Assembly: GCF_017874595.1 (NCBI RefSeq)
Contig: NZ_JAGILA010000003.1
Coordinates: 1-64,000 of the forward strand
Length of the DNA stretch: 64,000 nt
Reading direction: 5' to 3'
Source: Sinorhizobium kostiense
Lineage (GTDB): Bacteria > Pseudomonadota > Alphaproteobacteria > Rhizobiales > Rhizobiaceae
Below the pieces are notes generated by a model that did not search any database, was not told the DNA's origin, and worked only from the letters and a program-made list of their open reading frames with translations. Of this stretch, positions 27,795 to 37,285 are shown one piece after another. Numbering within the stretch: position 1 is the stretch's first letter; each line of letters begins with the position of its first letter. The position numbers were made by a program, and so were the translations under genes.

Positions 27795-28548
27795 GTGCGG
27801 CGCCTTATGCCGTTGGTGGGCCACATCCTCGGGGTGGTCCCGAGGTGCATGCATCCATTCTGGCCGCTTATCTTGGGTCGGATCCGCTCACACCTATGTT
27901 GTTGGCAGAAGTCGCGAGCTCTCTGCCGCAGATCGATATCGTTGATCACCGTTTGTTGGGGCTGCGACACTCCGCGCAAAACGTCATCGTCACTTGTCGA
28001 GACACGGCGCAAAACAAGCACGGTCGAGCGAAGCTCTCAGCCGACCTAGTGCAACTAGCCTTGGTTGCTGAAGGGAGCCTGGACCGAAGGGCAGTTTTCT
28101 CCAGCAGGTACTCTGACTACCTGCTGTGGCTGCCGATAGAGCAGGACGTTCTGAGCAGACTTACCGCCTGCGTCGCCGAAATCGGGCGGCGTTCGGCGCC
28201 GCATTCTTCTCAGCCGATCCAGTGGTGCAGGCCTCGCGCGATCTGCTGGCGCAGCGGGTCGACCAGCGGATCACGCTAAGCAAATTGGGTCGCACGCTCC
28301 GGACCAAGAAGACAACGCTCGTGGACCGCTTCGAGACATCCTTTAACTGCGGCCCAATGACTTGGTTACGGCACTGCCGGATGACCTTGGCCGCCGCGCG
28401 CTTGCAAAGCGGGCACGAAAGGGTCGCCAAGGTCGCAGAGTCCTTGGGGAGAACAGCAACAACTTCTCAAACGGCGTTCAAGGCGTTTCACCGGGTCTCG
28501 CCGCTACGCTATCGCAAAATGGTCGTGGGCAGAGAAAAGTCTGCCTAA
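27795..28548 (+). pseudogene. AraC family regulator, frameshifted
   Basis: An upstream frame (HASILAAYLGSDPLTPMLLAEVASSLPQ...) is continued after a shift near 28190 by SADPVVQASRDLLAQRVDQRITLSKLG. The AraC double helix-turn-helix follows (FETSFNCGPMTWLRHCRM, then AFKAFHRVSPLRYRKMV) to the stop at 28548. A further shift disturbs the second helix (SLGRTATTSQTAF versus SNNFSN in another frame). Function lost; target unknown. Confidence 0.6.
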
Positions 28549-29734
28549 CGCAAAGGTGGGACAACCTGCTGGCGATCGGAGGACTCATTCACGATTACAT
28601 GCACCCATTATCCCGCCATCGATTCACAAAAACTGGACATCAACACCCGGACAGACAGGATCCCGACGTTTCGATCGGCGGGCAAAAACAGAAGAGTTAT
28701 TCAAACAGGCTTGTCGGCACCTCTCGCTCAGCCCCATTCTCTCCCTGCTTGCCAAGGCAATCATTGCCCAGGCGGCCGGAATTGCCGTGGTTTACTGGTC
28801 TTTGAGATGAACTTGCGCCCCGCAGGACTGGGCCGATACGCCGCAGCGCAATTCCGCCTGTGGCCCTACGAGGAAGCGGTGCTCACCGACCCCATTCCGA
28901 ATGGACCTACGGTCATCCCGTCGATCCCGGCTGTGCGGCCCGCCTCGGTTCGAGCTACACGCCGCCAGGCGTGGCGCAGCGTGCGCAGGTCGGTGACCCA
29001 ACCCCACATGTCAACGTGTCTTCAGGATTTGCCTTACTGCACTGATAGAGTTTGCGTTGAACGCTGAGTACCCAGGCCTTGTCGGCCTGGTGATCCATGT
29101 CCACAGATCGCTTCTCCGTCGTGCAAGTCTACCGTCCTCCGGCTTCCCCTCGCCTTATGCGTGGCTTCCCGCACCCCGACTACTACGAAAGCTCCGCCCT
29201 TGGGGTCGTCCATCTCCAGCCGTCGCGGCGAGTCCAGTTTCGTGCTGGGCAGACAAAGTTCCCGTGTTCCAATTTCCAAACTTGATGCCCTTAGTCGGTG
29301 AGCTCCACCCCGTGCGATGCGGGAGATGGGTCAAAGGAGCGGCTCCCATCCCGGACGCTACTGCGCCCAGCAGCAAGGATCAACGAACCTCACCGCTTCT
29401 GATCGCTGTCAGCGCCTCCGCGCCATTGCGCCATCCGAGGCGATTTCTGTGTTGCCAAGCTTCAGTCGCCCACTTCGTTGTCTCACCATAGGCTCTGCAG
29501 TAGCCCGGCCTACGATCAATGGCTCGCATCCGGTATGTTAGAGGCCGATCTGCGTATGCCACCCGCCCGGCAACGCCCCGGTCAGGCTGCTCGGCCCCCT
29601 TCCGTCCACTGCTGCCATGGACGGGCGCATCACAGCCGTCGAAAATCAGCAGGTTTGAGATCCCCGTTATCCCTGCAACTTAATAAAACTATGGCTGTGG
29701 ACCGGAATTCTGGAGAGCGGCGAGGCGTATGAGA
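28549..29734. other. region of decayed sequence, no gene recognised
   Basis: About 1.2 kb with many short frames on both strands and no recognisable domain. It precedes a reverse-transcriptase fragment, so part may be the decayed 5' portion of a group II intron. No intron RNA domain V could be identified by eye. Confidence 0.35.
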
Positions 29735-29960
29735 CTGACAGGGCACTCCGCAAGGGCGGGCATCAGTCCGTTCCTCGCCAACATTCTTGCACTACATCCT
29801 TGATCCTGGGATCAATGGGCTCGTCGCAATGACCGCATTTGTGATCGTGCGCTGTGCCGACGACTTCGTTATGGGTTCGAAGAAGCTACGGTTACTACGG
29901 AGGCCGCATAACTGTCCCGCACTGAAAGGGTTCTATCAGCAAACCGCCGCATATGGTTCC
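29735..29960 (+). pseudogene. group II intron reverse transcriptase fragment
   Basis: GISPFLANILALH (about 29757-29795), then HYILDPG and IVRCADDFVMGSKK (about 29830-29885) match the order of the GGVISPLLANIYLHYVLD and FVRYADDFV motifs of group II intron RTs. The Tyr of YADD is Cys and the frames differ. It is a small relic. Confidence 0.5.
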
Positions 29961-30631
29961 GCCGCTTGAGGCGACGAGGTCAGAAAAGCCGGCGTTGAGT
30001 TGGTTGGAATTTGAAATCCTGACCGTACGCTTAACGCTGCCAGCATCCCACACATCACTCGAACTTGGGCGCAGGTTCGGATATGACGCGGGTTACTCTC
30101 GGGAAGAGCCGGGTGCGGGAAATCCGCCACCGGATCTCTGCGGGCAAAGCCGAATGACATAGCTACTCGACCGTTATCACTAATTGGCCTTCGGATTACC
30201 CAATGCTGCTTTTCAGAACCGGAAGGCGACCGAATCGCCTGTCGGAAAGACGGCAGAGTTACGTCGGGCTTCCTACGTTCGTGTCATGATCGTGCACCGC
30301 TATACCCAACCGAAGCGGCTGTTTTTAGAGAATTTTCTTGTTTGGCACGACACATGCTCGGCCGTCTGCAGCAGTTAGCGCCAAGAAGCTGAAGGAGGTC
30401 TCATCGGAGCGCAGTATCTTGCACCGATGTTGGGCGAGACATGCAGATCGCGGCTGGTCTCCTTGACCGCCCAAACCTGAGCATGGAAGGCGCAACGCAC
30501 GCGGGCAATCGTGTTCAACACAGTTCACGATCTCGCTTCTTTAGTCGCCTGGCAGAGCTGGGCCTTCGTCCGCCGTTCCATCGACCCGAACAGTCGCCCC
30601 GGCCCGCAAGCGAAGCCCGATTTAGGCAAGG
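29961..30631. other. intergenic region with an orphan sigma-54-like site
   Basis: No convincing gene. The region contains the nifH-like promoter element at 30343-30358 (listed separately) and leads into the IS110 element that begins somewhere before 30632. Confidence 0.4.
30343..30358 (+). promoter_or_regulatory. sigma-54-like -24/-12 element, orphan
   Basis: TGGCACGACACATGCT keeps the full TGGCACGA block of nifH promoters and the GC at -12, with one T-to-A change in TTGC. No NifA activator site was seen upstream. What follows is IS DNA, so a former target gene may have been displaced. Confidence 0.4.
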
Positions 30632-31541
30632 ATGGGGAAAATGGACGCGACTTCCGTAGGGGCCGACGTTTCGCAGGACTGGTTGGACGTGCACGTGCTG
30701 CCGACAGGCGAGCACTTCCGGGTTGGCAATGATGATGCTGGCATTGCCGAACTGCGGGAAAGACTCTTCCGGCTTTCACCGGAGCGGATCGCACTGGAGG
30801 CCACGTGCGGCCTCGAGCGGCTCGCGGTGGCGGCCTTGGCGGCGGCGGGTCTGCCGGTGGTCGTGGTCAATCCGGCGCAGGTGCGCGCCTTCGCCGAGGC
30901 GCTCGGCAAGCGCGCCGATCCGATCGACGCGGCGGTAATCGCCGCCTACGGCACCGCCGTGCGGCCGCAGTTGCGGCCGTTGCCCACGGCAACGACCCGC
31001 GCGCTGGCCGACCTCGTCGCCCGTCGGCGACAGATCGTCCAAGTGATCATGGCCGAGCAGAACCGTCTGCGCACGGCGAGCAGCCGTCAGGCCCTCAAGA
31101 GCATCAGGCGGCTGCTTGCCGCGCTGAAGCGCGAGCTGGAAGCGATCGACGCCGATATCGACGGCTACATCCGCAAGTCGCCGCTGTGGCAGATCAGGGA
31201 GAAGCCGCTCATCTCCATGCCCGGCATGGGGCCGACGGTGGCGAGAATCTTGCTCGCCGAACTTCCGGAACTCGGGAGCCTCGACCGCCGTCAGGTCGCG
31301 GCGCTCGCAGGGCTGGCACCCTTCGCCGGTCAGTGGGGCAAGTGGCGCGGGAAGAGCTTCATCGGAGATGGGCGCAGTTCCGTGCGCGCGGCGCTGTTCC
31401 TGATGGCTCTCGCCGCCATCCGCCACAACCCTCACCCTCACGGCACTCCGCGACCGCCTCGTCGCCGTCGGCACCGTGCGCAAACTGCTCATACTCATCA
31501 ACGCCATGATCCGGGACCAAAAACCCTGGCAGACCGCTTGA
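30632..31541 (+). pseudogene. IS110 family transposase with a late frameshift
   Basis: MGKMDATSVGADVSQDWLDV begins a DEDD transposase (ALEATCGLE, KRADPIDAAVIAAY) with the C-terminal helix-hairpin MPGMGPTVARILLAELPELG. The frame is intact for about 265 residues. Near 31430-31445 a repeated CCCTCA unit shifts it; the native C-terminus (TALRDRLVAVGTVRKLLILINAMIRD) continues in another frame to a stop at 31539-31541. It is not closely similar to the two IS110 transposases at 10.5 and 12.2 kb. Confidence 0.8.
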
Positions 31542-31683
31542 CGGCCAAAAACAGTCGCCGCGGCCAAGAAGCGCGCCCACAGATTCAGTTCACAAGCGGT
31601 CGGCCCAACCGTATCCAACTCTGCTCGAGCTGATCGAAACGGCCCGCACGACTTTGGCCGCCGATCTGGCCAGGCCGGCGACC

Positions 31684-31710
31684 GCCTGGCTGTCGCGACC
31701 AGGCCTTTTT
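31684..31710 (+). terminator. stem-loop followed by T run
   Basis: GCCTGG (31684-31689) pairs with CCAGGC (31699-31704) across a nine-base loop and is followed by CTTTTT. It is shaped like an intrinsic terminator at the end of the IS110 copy. It may instead be part of the IS end. Confidence 0.5.
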
Positions 31711-31734
31711 CTATTGAACGATAGCAGATCGAGG

Positions 31735-32110
31735 CACGTCACTATCGGCCGTTGATCGAACGCATCATCACCCAGAGCGAGCGGCGCGTCCTAGTCGGCG
31801 AAACTGTGCCTACGGGTGAGAAGCTGGTCGGCATATTCGAGCCCATACCGATATCATCGTCAACGGCAGTCGCGACATCGGATACGGCCATAAGCTCAAC
31901 CTGACCGCCGGCCAGAGCGGCATGATCCTCGGTCTGGTGGTGGCGGCTGGCAATCCAGCAGCCGATAGCGATTGGTTGGTGCCTGGAGCGCCACATCGCC
32001 TTCTCTGACCAGGCCCACGCCAGGCGGCTGATGGCGGCTTTGCCGCACGCGACAACTTGACCGCAGCGAAGGCTCGCGGCGTTCGCAATATGGCCGGAGG
32101 TCCAGCGCCT
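31735..32110 (+). pseudogene. ISNCY-like transposase fragment
   Basis: The reading LIERIITQSERRVLVGETV, FEPHTDIIV.GSRDIGYGHKLNLT, GMILGLVVAAGNPADSD and TAAKARGVRNMA appears in order, with frame changes, on the plus strand. It matches the catalytic half of ISNCY/IS1202-type transposases as I remember them. No intact frame remains. Confidence 0.5.
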
Positions 32111-33024
32111 CCCGTCCATGGCGGCAACACAATCGCTGATTCCCTACACACAAGGGGAAGCGAAATTCGACAGTCACGAAGATTGTGGTTACCGGACTGT
32201 AGCTTTGTTGATCTTATGCAAAGCGATCTTCTCAGGCTAAGAGGGCTACCAAGCCTACAGCGGCTTAGCGCCCTGGCGGCTTACATGCTGCCTGATGTGA
32301 CTAAGCACTTTTTCTCGCGGTCTTTTGTCCACCATTTGCCGATGCACTCGCACGTGGCCTCTGAGGGTCTTAAGGCGGCGAGAGAAGTTGTGGCTGAGAC
32401 GAACCGGCGAGGTGCTGACGCGACTGATCATGGCGTTCGTATTCGTATCATTTGACTGTGGCCCCATGATCGCTCTTGTCGTCTTCGGTGTTCGATATCG
32501 CCCTTGATGCAAGCATTTTCGAAGGCATTTGCCCAAATGACGTGCCGGGCCGCCATCGCTTTCCTTGACCAGGGGACGACCGACACGCTTTGAACTTCTT
32601 TCGGGCAGGTTTGTCGCATTCGATTGGCAAGCTTAGAAAAGACGTCGCGCTGGAGACAACGAGGCAGTTGGTGGGCGGGTAGATGCGGAATGGTCGGCTG
32701 CATCGCGTAGAGGCAGTTTGTCCTAGGGCAGCAGCGTGTAACGCCGGAAAGCGACCATCTCCGCTTCCTCCTCGACCGACAGAACCACGGAGCTGGGCTC
32801 TTTCGGACCTATCACCAGGTTAGCGGTCTAAGTTCATCTTCGCGTTGGCCCGCTTCGCAAGAACCCTCAGGCTGCTCGACTATTTTGATCGCCCCGCGTA
32901 TCGCCTCTGTCGTCGTGGGGCTTCCATGTGGGGATTTGCCCCACGCGAAACTATCCAACCTCGAGAAGACTGCACCATCAAGATCCGGGACCAACATCTA
33001 ATGGCTGCTGCCTTATGGCGGGTT
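32111..33024. other. region without a recognised gene
   Basis: About 900 bases with short frames only (for example 32428-32703 on the minus strand) and no recognisable domain. It ends at the NifA-type site of the LuxR promoter. Confidence 0.4.
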
Positions 33025-33144
33025 TGTCGGGTCTGCGACATTGTGATGTCAACCTGACTCTTGCTGCAACCTCGTTAAGTCATTGACTAAGATGGAGAAG
33101 AGTTTTTCCGATGTTCTTTTTGCGAGGTTGGCACGACCTTTGAA
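33025..33144 (+). promoter_or_regulatory. nifH-like promoter: NifA site plus sigma-54 element
   Basis: TGT-N10-ACA at 33025-33040 (TGTCGGGTCTGCGACA) is followed about 95 bases later by TTGGCACGACCTTTGAA at 33128-33144. That matches the nifH-type -24/-12 sequence except that the -12 GC is GA. Spacing and sequence are those of a nif promoter. The -12 change would weaken it. The LuxR gene starts about 160 bases downstream. Confidence 0.6.
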
Positions 33145-33154
33145 AGTCCTTCGA

Positions 33155-33176
33155 CGCGGTTCACCAGAGAACCGCG
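33155..33176 (+). promoter_or_regulatory. inverted repeat at the predicted luxR transcript start
   Basis: Perfect 8-base arms CGCGGTTC (33155-33162) and GAACCGCG (33169-33176) flank a six-base loop. The repeat lies at the predicted start of the sigma-54 transcript. It could be a 5' RNA hairpin or a lux-box-like operator for the LuxR protein. Confidence 0.45.
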
Positions 33177-33305
33177 CATTACTCGGATCCGCATCGTTAC
33201 TGTTTGGCGATGCTGTCTATCGGCGACGATGCACTAGCCGCAGTCGCTGCAGTCGTAGCTTGTGCTTCAGTGACAGTTTGCGGGGCATGAAGGTGTGGAG
33301 GAGCT

Positions 33306-34142
33306 ATGGAACGCCCTCGGATGACTACGCTCTCTCAGGTTCGAGGGCCGAGGGGTATAGTATCCAATCAGCTCTCGTTGGTCCCGTCGATGCATTCGTT
33401 CGACGCAGCCAAGGAGGCGTTTCCGGGCGAACTCGGCCGATTTCTAGATCAGACTGACGGTGTTGCTCGATCCGAGCAACTGTTCGACCTGCTATCGGCT
33501 TTTGCCCTTCAGTATGAGTGCCCGTGGGTTGCCTATAGTTCCCATTCAGCCGACCAGATCCTGAAGTCCCGACGGGCGCCGTCCCTCATGAGCTATCCTG
33601 ATGAATGGCAGGAACATTATGTCCGTACAGGTTATGACAGCATTGATCCCATCATCAAAAGGAGTCGAAAAGAGTTGGGCGCCTTTCGATGGAGTGAGGT
33701 GTACAACGGCGTAAGCACAACGGAAGCGGAACGGCGCTTTTTCGACGAGGCCGCAACGTTTGGTCTAAAGTCGGGCATCAGTGTTCCATTGCACGGCCCC
33801 GGCGGCGGCTTCTCCATCATGAGCTTTGCTCGACCCTCCTGCCGAGAACTCCAAAACCAAACAATCACCTACTTGCAAGTTGCCGCGTTACATTTCCATC
33901 TGAGACTCGCGCGGATCGTGAATTCGCGTTGTATTCAGAAAGCTCCTAACCTTTCTCTCAGGGAGCAAGAGTGTCTTCTGTGGGCGGCAAGAGGGAAATC
34001 GTCTTGGGATATAGGAGTTATTCTGGGGATTTCAGAGAACACGGTGAATTTCCACATGAAGAAGGTATTGCGAAAACTGGATGTCACCAGTAGAACGGTT
34101 GCCGCTATAAAAGCAGCAACCCTCGGAATTATCGAATTGTAA
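33306..34142 (+). CDS. LuxR family regulator with autoinducer-binding domain
   Basis: A 278-residue quorum-sensing type regulator. The start at 33306 has a strong ribosome site (GGAGGAG). The N-terminal domain holds the acyl-homoserine-lactone pocket residues in order: Trp and Tyr in YPDEWQEHYVRTGYDSIDP, the Asp-Pro pair, and Trp in FRWSEV. The C-terminal LuxR helix-turn-helix (about 215-275) reads LSLREQECLLWAARGKSSWDIGVILGISENTVNFHMKKV. No luxI synthase lies in the window, so it is a solo regulator here. The promoter upstream suggests expression during nitrogen fixation. Confidence 0.9.
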   Translation: MERPRMTTLSQVRGPRGIVSNQLSLVPSMHSFDAAKEAFPGELGRFLDQTDGVARSEQLFDLLSAFALQYECPWVAYSSHSADQILKSRRAPSLMSYPDEWQEHYVRTGYDSIDPIIKRSRKELGAFRWSEVYNGVSTTEAERRFFDEAATFGLKSGISVPLHGPGGGFSIMSFARPSCRELQNQTITYLQVAALHFHLRLARIVNSRCIQKAPNLSLREQECLLWAARGKSSWDIGVILGISENTVNFHMKKVLRKLDVTSRTVAAIKAATLGIIEL

Positions 34143-34355
34143 AATCGGCGTCGGAAGCGAAAAGGCCGCTCGAGCCGCTGTCTTCACGGCGATTCTGATC
34201 ATGACGCCAAGGTTGACGATGTCGATCCACAGGCCGACTAGCCGATGTCCTCGCTCGTGGCGCCGACACGCTAATTGCCAAGCACGCGCAATTCCGCCCG
34301 TTCGGCGGCTGACGTCCTGCAGCATCTCCCTGGTCCAGTGTTAGGTGACGCGAGC

Positions 34356-34964
34356 TCACGAAACGTCGAAACGCTCAAGCATCTTTTTGAGCTGAACGTT
34401 CTGCAGATAGAGTTTTTGAGCCAGCCGTAGTCGCAGCTCTTTGATTTCCTCGTCGAGGATTGCCGCTTCGTTGAAGAAAGGATCCCCGGAAGACGAGGGT
34501 TGTACGCCTTGCGCTTCATTTGTGGCGACCGCGCTTCGCGCAACCACCTGGGCGCGCGCTCTCTTCGAACGCTCTCGACGCTCGATCCGCGGTTTTCTTT
34601 CGGGCGTTTTGCCTTTTTCGCTTTTCGACACCGATGCCTTCCGCTGGCGCCCCGAACGCTGCGCTTCACTCGGCGCAGGGGTTTCAGCCTCTTGGATATC
34701 AATCGGCGAGCTCATTGCCTGCGTGAGATTGGGGTCGCTTGTCGGCTTATTCGACAACATCGACACTTGATCAATCGGGCCGTGTGCATCCTGATCAGGT
34801 GCGCTGGAAGCTTCTGTTGGATTATCGGACGGAAGTGCCGACTTGTTTTCCGCTTCGTTTTCGAGACCCTCGGGATCAGCGTCATTCGTAACCGAATTCT
34901 CTTGCACTTTCGCCGGTTGTCGCCGCGACGACAATTGAACAAGAAATCTCCACGGTGATTTCAT
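34356..34964 (-). CDS. rhizobial hypothetical protein with C-terminal coiled coil
   Basis: Start taken at MKSPWRFLVQLSSRR (34964), giving 202 residues. The N-terminus is a short conserved-looking block. The middle (about 20-135) is low-complexity and rich in Ser, Pro, Glu, Ala and then Arg/Lys. The end (about 160-202) is a predicted coiled coil (AAILDEEIKELRLRLAQKLYLQNVQLKKMLERFDVS). I recall similar proteins in rhizobial accessory DNA but know no function; the tail resembles SyrB-type helices. It lies just downstream of the virG-like relic. Confidence 0.65.
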   Translation of the reverse strand: MKSPWRFLVQLSSRRQPAKVQENSVTNDADPEGLENEAENKSALPSDNPTEASSAPDQDAHGPIDQVSMLSNKPTSDPNLTQAMSSPIDIQEAETPAPSEAQRSGRQRKASVSKSEKGKTPERKPRIERRERSKRARAQVVARSAVATNEAQGVQPSSSGDPFFNEAAILDEEIKELRLRLAQKLYLQNVQLKKMLERFDVS

Positions 34965-35079
34965 AGTGTTCCTACCTCGAAAAACGTGGACTGCGATCCC
35001 GCTGCAGCCCTGTACCTTCAACCGCCGTTCGGCCGGGCATTGGGACGCGCGGCCAGCGACTATCTCCCGTACTCAACAT

Positions 35080-35490
35080 GAACTGAGGATCCTTGTCTCT
35101 ACAAGAGCCTTTTCGACCCGAAGGGCTTGGTGACGTAATCGCGGGCGCCGGCTTTGACTCGGGCACCTGGTCAGCCTCAACAAGGTCGTCACCCCTGATG
35201 ATGATCGGAAGATTTACCTTGGCGGCAAAATCCCTAACGAGCCGAAGACCATCTTCTCGGCCAAGGCTCAAATCATTGCTAGATCGATCGGCTCGGAAGC
35301 CATTTTTGCCGACAGCCTGCTGGGCGTTTTCGACCGCTGGAAGCCCTCGCCTGCGCCTTGGATGCGATCGAGCAGTCCGGCAAGTCTTTGCGAACTCCCG
35401 TTGCTCATCGTTGAGCACACGGTTTGGCGCATGTTGAATGGCAGTCCACTGGCAACCGCAAATGATGCCCACTTCCCTTGACGCCCCGGT
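35080..35490 (-). pseudogene. VirG-like response regulator fragment
   Basis: The minus strand contains NDLSLGREDGLRLVRDFAAKVNLPIII (about 35274-35195) and GDDLVEADQV, then KP in a shifted frame. This is the phospho-acceptor to beta-5 part of an OmpR-type receiver domain, strikingly like VirG (DLNLGREDGLEIVR...IPIIIISG..LEE.DKV). An earlier piece (AVENAQQAVG) fits the preceding helix. The start, DNA-binding domain and frame are lost. Confidence 0.55.
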
Positions 35491-35492
35491 CA

Positions 35493-37034
35493 TCAGTTGC
35501 TGCCTTCTCGTTCACCGGATTGCGCTTCAAGCTCTCTCAAAATCGAGTGCTGAATCTTGCCCAACGCTGTTCGCGGCAATTCGCTCGTGAAAATGAACTC
35601 CCGCGGGACCTTGAAGCGGGCGACCTGCGGCTGCACATGCGCCGCCAGTGCTTCCGCTTCGATCCGTGCCCCCGCCCGCCTGACCACGTAGGCGACCGGC
35701 ACCTCGCCCCAGTGCGAATCAGGCCGACCGACAATGGCGCATTCCTCGACATCAGGGTGCTCCCCGAGCACACGCTCGACTTCGGCCGGATAGATGTTTT
35801 CTCCGCCGGAAATGATGACGTTCTTTTTGCGATCGCGGACTTGAAAATGGCCGTCGGCATCGCAGTGCCCGATGTCGCCAGTGCGATACCAGCCGTCACG
35901 CAGTGCCTCGCGGGTCGCTTGTTGATCGCCCCAGTATTCACAGAAGACATTCGGGCCACGCACTGCGATTTCGCCTGGGGCACCCGCCGGCAACTCCTTG
36001 CCGGCGTCATCGATGATCGTCGCCTCGCAGCATAGGCCCGGCAGGCCAGTGGACTCGCGGCGCGAGAGGTCACCCCCAAGCCTCGTATAGATAGCGATGG
36101 GACACGTTTCTGTAGAGCCATAGACCTGCAGGACCGGTACCCCACGGGCGGTAACGCGTTCGATGAGGGCCTGAGACACGATCGTCGAGCCGGTCGAAAC
36201 AGCCTTCAAGGAAGACAGGTCGGCGGTCGACCATGCGGCGTGGTCGGTCAATGCCTGGATGGCCGTCGGTACCAATGCCGTCAGCGTTGGCCGATCACGC
36301 TCAAATGCAGCAAGTGTCGCGTCTGCCGCAAATCGGGAATGGATAGTGACCGTCGCACCATGGTGCAAAGCCGGAGTGGTCTGAATGTTAAGCCCGCCCA
36401 CGTGAAAGAACGGCAATACCGACAACACATGATCTTCCGACGTCAGAGCATGCATGTGCTGACTCATCACCCCGTTCCAGAGCAATGCTTCTTGTCGGAG
36501 GACCGCGCCTTTCGGCCGCCCGGTAGTGCCGGAAGTGTAGATGATCAGAAGCGGGCAGCTCAAGTCAGCATGTGAGTTGCGGCTATCGTCGCTGCCTTGG
36601 TCTAACAGCTTACCCCATGTGCTCCCGCGAGGGGGCGTGAAGTCCAGGCCGACGACCGAGGTGTCGGGCAGTGTTTGTGACAGACACGGCAGAAGCGCGT
36701 TGAAGGCCTGCTCGACCACTAATACCTTTGCTCCGGCATTGGACAAGATGAAGAGCTGCTCAGCCGGCGCCAGCCGCCAATTCAAAGGCAGCATAATCGC
36801 GCCAAGACGCGCACAGGCATAGAGAAGAATTAGATATTCAGGCCGGTTGAGGCTGAGGATGGCGACGCGGTCGCCTTTAATGACCCCGAGCTCTTTGTTC
36901 AGGGCGCGCGCGGTTTGCTCGATGCGTCCGCGCAAAGCGGCATAGCTCAAGGTCTCGCCCTGGAAGTGAATTGCGGGCTTGTTTGGAGAAAACGCCGCAT
37001 TGCGGTCAATCAGTGTGCAGAGATCCATTGTCAC
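35493..37034 (-). CDS. AMP-dependent acyl-CoA synthetase/ligase
   Basis: A 513-residue class I adenylate-forming enzyme: it makes an acyl-AMP from a carboxylic acid and ATP, then transfers the acyl group to CoA. Motifs: IIYTSGTTGRPKGA (about 165-178), YGSTETCP (about 298), GWYRTGDIG (about 385), DRKKNVIISGGENIYP (about 401-416) and the C-terminal catalytic Lys in PRTALGKIQ. Length and motifs suit a medium/long-chain or aryl acyl-CoA ligase; the acid is unknown. It is co-directional with and downstream of the MocR regulator, and divergent from the acyl-CoA carboxylase genes, suggesting one pathway in which the ligase product is carboxylated. Confidence 0.9.
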   Translation of the reverse strand: MTMDLCTLIDRNAAFSPNKPAIHFQGETLSYAALRGRIEQTARALNKELGVIKGDRVAILSLNRPEYLILLYACARLGAIMLPLNWRLAPAEQLFILSNAGAKVLVVEQAFNALLPCLSQTLPDTSVVGLDFTPPRGSTWGKLLDQGSDDSRNSHADLSCPLLIIYTSGTTGRPKGAVLRQEALLWNGVMSQHMHALTSEDHVLSVLPFFHVGGLNIQTTPALHHGATVTIHSRFAADATLAAFERDRPTLTALVPTAIQALTDHAAWSTADLSSLKAVSTGSTIVSQALIERVTARGVPVLQVYGSTETCPIAIYTRLGGDLSRRESTGLPGLCCEATIIDDAGKELPAGAPGEIAVRGPNVFCEYWGDQQATREALRDGWYRTGDIGHCDADGHFQVRDRKKNVIISGGENIYPAEVERVLGEHPDVEECAIVGRPDSHWGEVPVAYVVRRAGARIEAEALAAHVQPQVARFKVPREFIFTSELPRTALGKIQHSILRELEAQSGEREGSN

Positions 37035-37285
37035 CTATCCCTTCTGTCTGGAGCCGCATGAGACTTTTCCGACGCGGTTAAGGCCACACAACCCTTTCGA
37101 GCGATTGAGGTACGGGTGGTTCTTCAGCTTGGCTAGGTTGTCTTCAACTCCCGCAAAGCAAGCTGTTGGTACGCTCAATTGACATGCCAGATTCGAACAC
37201 AAGACGTTTGTGGCCAGCCAGGCAATCGGGAGAGAAACAAAAGGAGGCTTAAGCATGCAAACGCCCCTTTTTGTTCGGGCCCACC

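Noticed and set aside
29057..29491. 144-codon open frame and several antisense frames
   Set aside because: Low-complexity, Pro/Arg/Ser-rich translations with no domain and no ribosome site. Similar frames appear on the opposite strand, as expected of GC-rich non-coding DNA.
37185..37205. sigma-54-like TGGCAT-N5-TTGAG on the minus strand before the acyl-CoA ligase
   Set aside because: The -12 GC is missing, the rest is only a partial match and no NifA site lies upstream.
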